Assembly: GCA_017404665.1 (NCBI GenBank)
Contig: JAFRBX010000066.1
Location: 1-49,163, forward strand
Length of the DNA: 49,163 nt
Direction: 5' to 3'
Source of the DNA: Ruminococcus sp.
GTDB taxonomy: Bacteria > Bacillota > Clostridia > Oscillospirales > Acutalibacteraceae
This document shows positions 46,250 through 49,163 of the stretch, in pieces. The translations under genes were made by a program, and so were the position numbers. Every line of letters begins with the position of its first letter. Within the stretch, counting starts at the first letter, position 1. The notes under the pieces are model-generated. The model had not been told where the DNA came from, did no database searches, and saw nothing but the letters and a program-made list of their open reading frames with translations.

Positions 46250-47149
46250 CTACCTTCCCGTGCGGATGATCTCCCGCTCCAGCACAAAGCCTGTTTTCTC
46301 TTTGACGGTATCCTGCACGAGCTTGACAAGCTCCATCACATCGTCGCAGGTCGCGCCGCCGATATTGATGATAAAGCCCGCGTGCTTCCGGCTTACCTGC
46401 GCGCCGCCGACGGTTTTGCCCTTGAGTCCGCACTGTTCGATCAGCGTTCCCGCGAAGGCGCCCTCGGGACGCTTGAATACCGAGCCCGCGGAGGGGAATT
46501 CCAGCGGCTGCTTGCTTTTGCGGCGGTTCATCACGTCGTCCATGCGCGCTTTGATGGCTTCTTTATCGTCCTTATGTAATTGAAACCGGGCATCCATGAT
46601 GATTTCGCCGTTGGTTTTGAAAACACTGGTGCGGTAGCCCAGCTGCATTTCGTCAGCCGTATAAAGGCGCTCGCTGCCGTCGGACGTGAGAGCTCTCGCG
46701 CTGATAATGACGTCCTTGATCTCGCCGTTGTACGCACCGGCGTTCATATAGACCGCGCCGCCGACCGTGCCGGGAATGCCGTAGGCGAATTCCAGACCGC
46801 TCAGCCCATGCTCCATCGCGATCGTACACAGCCGGCTGAGCTTCATGCTCGCACCCGCTTCGATCGTATCGCCGCTGACGGAGTGGCTCTTGAAGACGCA
46901 GTCGAGCGTGATCACAGCGCCCTCGATGCCGTCGTCGGACACCAGGAGGTTAGAGCCGTTGCCGAGGATCATGTACGGGATGCCGTACTCTCTGCACGCG
47001 CCGGTCACAATCCGCAGGTCGCCGATGCCCGTGACGTTGATCATGATATCCGTCGCGCCGCCGATCTTGAAGGTCGTGTGCGCGGACATGGGCTCGTTCA
47101 GGGTGTAGGATATATTGTTGTCGTTTAATAGTTCAATCAATTGCTTCAT
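46250..47149 (-). CDS. murB: UDP-N-acetylenolpyruvoylglucosamine reductase
   Basis: 299 residues from ATG 47149 with GTGAGGT upstream; the longer start at 47203 would translate a repeat spacer. It reduces UDP-GlcNAc-enolpyruvate to UDP-MurNAc for peptidoglycan. FAD-binding motifs GNGSNLLVSDDG and GIPGTVGGAVYMNAGAYNGE, the catalytic Ser in PSAGSVFKRP, and AGFIINIGGAT near the end. This is the short (type II) form. Confidence 0.97.
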   Translation of the reverse strand: MKQLIELLNDNNISYTLNEPMSAHTTFKIGGATDIMINVTGIGDLRIVTGACREYGIPYMILGNGSNLLVSDDGIEGAVITLDCVFKSHSVSGDTIEAGASMKLSRLCTIAMEHGLSGLEFAYGIPGTVGGAVYMNAGAYNGEIKDVIISARALTSDGSERLYTADEMQLGYRTSVFKTNGEIIMDARFQLHKDDKEAIKARMDDVMNRRKSKQPLEFPSAGSVFKRPEGAFAGTLIEQCGLKGKTVGGAQVSRKHAGFIINIGGATCDDVMELVKLVQDTVKEKTGFVLEREIIRTGR

Positions 47150-47164
47150 AAAAACCTCACGTAA

Positions 47165-47310
47165 CAGATAATGCATAGGAATCGGGTGCGGGTGGACACG
47201 CATGTCATGCCCCCTTCACTGTTAACAGTTCAATTGAGCACATGACACGCCGTTAATGAAGCGCAGTTGAAATGCAGCGTTATTAATAGGCGGAAAAAGA
47301 CACGCGTGTC
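47165..47310. repeat. Repeat-like spacer between hprK and murB
   Basis: It contains AATCGGGTGCGGGTG (inverse of the word at 31526-31548), GACACGCATGTC, TGTTAACAGTT and AGACACGCGTGTCT palindromes. No gene was seen. Confidence 0.4.
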
Positions 47311-48279
47311 TCACCAGTTGGTATCGATCTTCTTCTTACCGATGTCCTCGGGGCTGATATCCATACCGAGGTTCTGCAGCAGCTCCTGTGCGCCGTTGTA
47401 GCCCATCTTCTTCTGGCGATGGTTCATGGCGGCGACCTCGATGATGACCGCAAGGTTCCTGCCGGGCTTGACGGGAATGGTCACGACGGGGATCTCAATG
47501 CCGAGGATCTCCATGTACTCGTCGTCCATGCCCATGCGGTCATAGACCTTCTTAGAGTTCCACAGCTCGAGGTTGATGACGAGGTCGATCTTCTCAGATA
47601 CCTTGACCGCGCCGATACCGAAGATGCGGCGAGCGTTGATGATGCCTATGCCGCGCAGCTCGATGAAGTGACGGATATTCTCGGGCGAGGAACCGACCAG
47701 CGACCTTTTCGAGACGCGTTTGATCTCTACCGCGTCGTCCGCAATCAGCCGGTGACCGCGCTTGATCAGCTCGATGGCGGTCTCGGACTTGCCGACGCCG
47801 CTGTCGCCGATGATCAGGATACCTTCGCCGTACACCTCCACCAGCACGCCGTGGCGCGTGATGCGCTGCGCCAGCTCCACATGCAGGTAGGATACGATCG
47901 CCGCGTGCACGTCGGAGGTGTTGTCAGTCGTGGTCAGAATCGGCACCTTGTATTTGCGCGCGAGCTCCATCATGGAGGGCAGCGGCTCCAGACCGCGGGC
48001 GACAATCATCGCGGGCGGGATGCGGCTGATGATCGGCTCGAGCTGGCTGATCTGCTTGTCGTGATTCTCCATCTCGAGGAAGGACATTTCCGTCAGACCG
48101 AAGGCAATCAGATAGCGGTTATCATAGTATTTCAGATGACCGACCAGCTCCAGACCAGGACGGTCAATATCCGAGACCGTGACGAGCACATCCTCGGGAT
48201 CAACAGGCATATAGTATGCCGATAAGCCGATCTCCTCGATCAGCCGTTTCAGGGTAACGGAATACGGACTGCTGCTCAT
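47311..48279 (-). CDS. hprK: HPr kinase/phosphorylase
   Basis: 322 residues from ATG 48279 (AAGAAGG 6 nt upstream); a longer start at 48354 lacks an RBS. It phosphorylates HPr at Ser46 and so drives carbon catabolite control in Firmicutes. Walker A GDSGVGKSE (~155), LIADDAVEI and the HprK signature ELRGIGIINARRIFG; C-terminal PVKPGRNLAVIIEVAAMNHR. The leader has an 8-bp inverted repeat CCATATAT/ATATATGG (48310-48336) and a -10-like TATAAT at 48341-48346. Confidence 0.97.
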   Translation of the reverse strand: MSSSPYSVTLKRLIEEIGLSAYYMPVDPEDVLVTVSDIDRPGLELVGHLKYYDNRYLIAFGLTEMSFLEMENHDKQISQLEPIISRIPPAMIVARGLEPLPSMMELARKYKVPILTTTDNTSDVHAAIVSYLHVELAQRITRHGVLVEVYGEGILIIGDSGVGKSETAIELIKRGHRLIADDAVEIKRVSKRSLVGSSPENIRHFIELRGIGIINARRIFGIGAVKVSEKIDLVINLELWNSKKVYDRMGMDDEYMEILGIEIPVVTIPVKPGRNLAVIIEVAAMNHRQKKMGYNGAQELLQNLGMDISPEDIGKKKIDTNW

Positions 48280-48309
48280 AAGACGCCTTCTTTCTAAAGA
48301 TACGGAAAT

Positions 48310-48346
48310 CCATATATCGTTTTTTACATATATATGGTTTATTATA
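48310..48346 (-). promoter_or_regulatory. hprK leader hairpin and probable -10
   Basis: Perfect inverted repeat CCATATAT-N11-ATATATGG just downstream of a TATAAT (48341-48346, minus strand). No clear -35 at 17 bp. The hairpin would lie at or near the 5' end of the mRNA. Confidence 0.4.
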
Positions 48347-48409
48347 CTCCTCAACCCTATATTTATAATCCTTTGAAAGAAATATGCAGATTTTCATGCA
48401 GGATTTGCA

Positions 48410-48423
48410 TACAGATTTCTGTA
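48410..48423. promoter_or_regulatory. Palindrome in the hprK-DUF421 intergenic region
   Basis: TACAGA-TT-TCTGTA, a perfect 14-bp inverted repeat between divergently transcribed genes, beside TTGCAT (48405-48410). A possible operator; no regulator assigned. Confidence 0.3.
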
Positions 48424-48486
48424 AATATTTTTATCAACTTTTCACATAATGAAAACAGTGACATTACTGATACGAACGGTGATACT

Positions 48487-49008
48487 ATGCTGACATTACT
48501 GATACGCACCGTGCTGATCTACCTCATCGTCACGGCAGCGGTACGGATCATGGGCAAGCGGCAGGTCAGCGACATGCAGACCTCTGAGCTGGTGATCACG
48601 ATGATTATTTCACAGATCGCGTCGCTGCCGCTGGAGAACGCCGAGCGCCCGCTCTTAAGCTCTCTCGTACCCATCATGATGATCGCGGCAATCGAGCTGC
48701 TGATCTCTATGCTGATGATGAAGAGCCGCAAAGTGCGCGCGCTGATCTGCGGGCATCCGATCGTGGTGATCAGGGACGGCAAAATACTCGACTCCCAGCT
48801 CAGGCTCCTGCGCATCAGCCGCGAGGACCTCTACTCCCTGCTGCGCCAGAAGAACTACAGCGACGAGAGCGAGGTCAGATACGGCGTGATCGAGCCCAAC
48901 GGCTCTTTGAGCATCCTCACCGATGAGGACGTCAACTCAGACGGGATACAGAGTGAGGAGTTGAAAAAGCAGATCGAAAAAAGAGAACGGTTAACGGAGA
49001 ACAGTTAA
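48487..49008 (+). CDS. DUF421 (YetF/YcaP-like) membrane protein
   Basis: 173 residues from ATG 48487, with GGTGAT 4 nt upstream. The N-terminal membrane segments contain the family phrase MGKRQVSDMQTSELVITMII (~20-40). The cytoplasmic DUF421 part has PIVVIRDGKILDSQLRLLRI, DLYSLLRQKNY and VRYGVIEPNGSLSI. It is somewhat short for the family because of a reduced C-terminus. Function not settled; family members are associated with sporulation or stress. It is divergent from hprK. Confidence 0.9.
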   Translation: MLTLLIRTVLIYLIVTAAVRIMGKRQVSDMQTSELVITMIISQIASLPLENAERPLLSSLVPIMMIAAIELLISMLMMKSRKVRALICGHPIVVIRDGKILDSQLRLLRISREDLYSLLRQKNYSDESEVRYGVIEPNGSLSILTDEDVNSDGIQSEELKKQIEKRERLTENS

Positions 49009-49085
49009 CGGTTGCGGAAGGCCTGCGCCCTCACCCATTTATAGTACGTTAGTCAGAGACAGGAAAGGCACAAGCGCCGCCGTTT

Positions 49086-49160
49086 ATGAAGCGCCGTAAA
49101 AAGCCAATTCAGCAAAAGGCGGACAAAAGCGGCGCGCCGCCGAAAGGAGGAAAAACATGA
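49086..49160 (+). CDS. Possible 24-residue basic peptide coupled to the next gene
   Basis: ATG 49086 to TGA 49160. The product starts MKRRKKPIQQKADKSG and ends in KGGKT; it is strongly basic and its stop overlaps the next start (ATGA). No convincing RBS precedes it (the nearest AGGAAAGG is about 20 nt away), so it may be a chance reading frame or a weakly translated coupling peptide. Confidence 0.3.
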   Translation: MKRRKKPIQQKADKSGAPPKGGKT

Positions 49161-49163
49161 AAC
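49157..49163 (+). CDS. Start of a further plus-strand gene, cut by the window edge
   Basis: ATG AAA at 49157 with an ideal AAAGGAGG at 49144-49150. Only the first two codons are present, so the product cannot be named. It probably belongs to the same unit as the DUF421 gene. Confidence 0.6.

Noticed and set aside
48334-48486. N-terminal extension of the DUF421 protein
   Set aside because: The extra 51 codons contain no RBS-supported start and read through the intergenic palindrome. The family N-terminus begins at ATG 48487.

Overview
The window looks like chromosome of a gut-type Clostridia bacterium, most probably of the Oscillospiraceae/Ruminococcaceae. The evidence is a Firmicutes housekeeping gene order (hprK-murB-rapZ-whiA; xseB-ispA-dxs-tlyA-nadK-argR-recN; recJ-relA-dtd-MBL-hemZ), a type I dockerin, ruminococcal-style Thr-Glu-Pro linkers, DUF4358 lipoproteins and AGGAGG ribosome binding sites. 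No rRNA, tRNA, CRISPR array, phage gene or transposase was seen. Nearly all genes lie on the minus strand.

Bases 1-20400 are an accessory surface-protein island made of three transcription units that read leftward. Unit A (20393 to 11065) runs from a clear promoter through a CPBP membrane protease, an acyl-CoA/AMP ligase, a DUF1624 membrane acyltransferase, a 1954-residue repeat-rich exported protein and a 60-residue peptide, and ends at a strong terminator. Unit B (11021 to 7358) has a promoter with a palindromic spacer, a 160-nt leader, a 969-residue exported protein, a 50-residue peptide related to the first one, and a dockerin-only protein, and also ends at a terminator. Unit C (7247 to beyond base 1) encodes a third, very large exported protein whose end is outside the window. 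The three large proteins share a secretion signal and a repetitive beta-rich core. The two that are complete also share a C-terminal module of about 300 residues. Two of the three carry arrays of 68-80 residue InlB/Listeria-Bacteroides-like repeats, and unit C adds four tandem glycan-binding-like modules.

Bases 20400-26800 form a mixed region: a patch of short dispersed repeats, a SNF2-family helicase with an HhH domain, two DUF4358 lipoproteins, an SGNH-hydrolase lipoprotein, a TIGR01212 radical SAM protein and an alpha/beta hydrolase.

Bases 26900-48300 are housekeeping: HU, MazG, a SpoVB/MurJ-type flippase, HemZ, an MBL hydrolase, Dtd, RelA/SpoT, RecJ, RecN, ArgR, NAD kinase, TlyA, Dxs, a prenyl synthase, XseB, WhiA, RapZ, MurB and HprK. 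Stop-start overlaps (ATGA) couple many of these. Their intergenic gaps hold several families of short palindromic repeats. After 48300 the strand flips to a DUF421 membrane protein, a possible 24-codon reading frame and the first codons of another gene.

The most interesting material is in the island: a small-peptide family with a conserved N-terminal half ending in DVIVTSG and a variable tail, encoded directly behind paralogous giant surface proteins, one of them cotranscribed with acyl-activation, acyl-transfer and membrane-protease genes.
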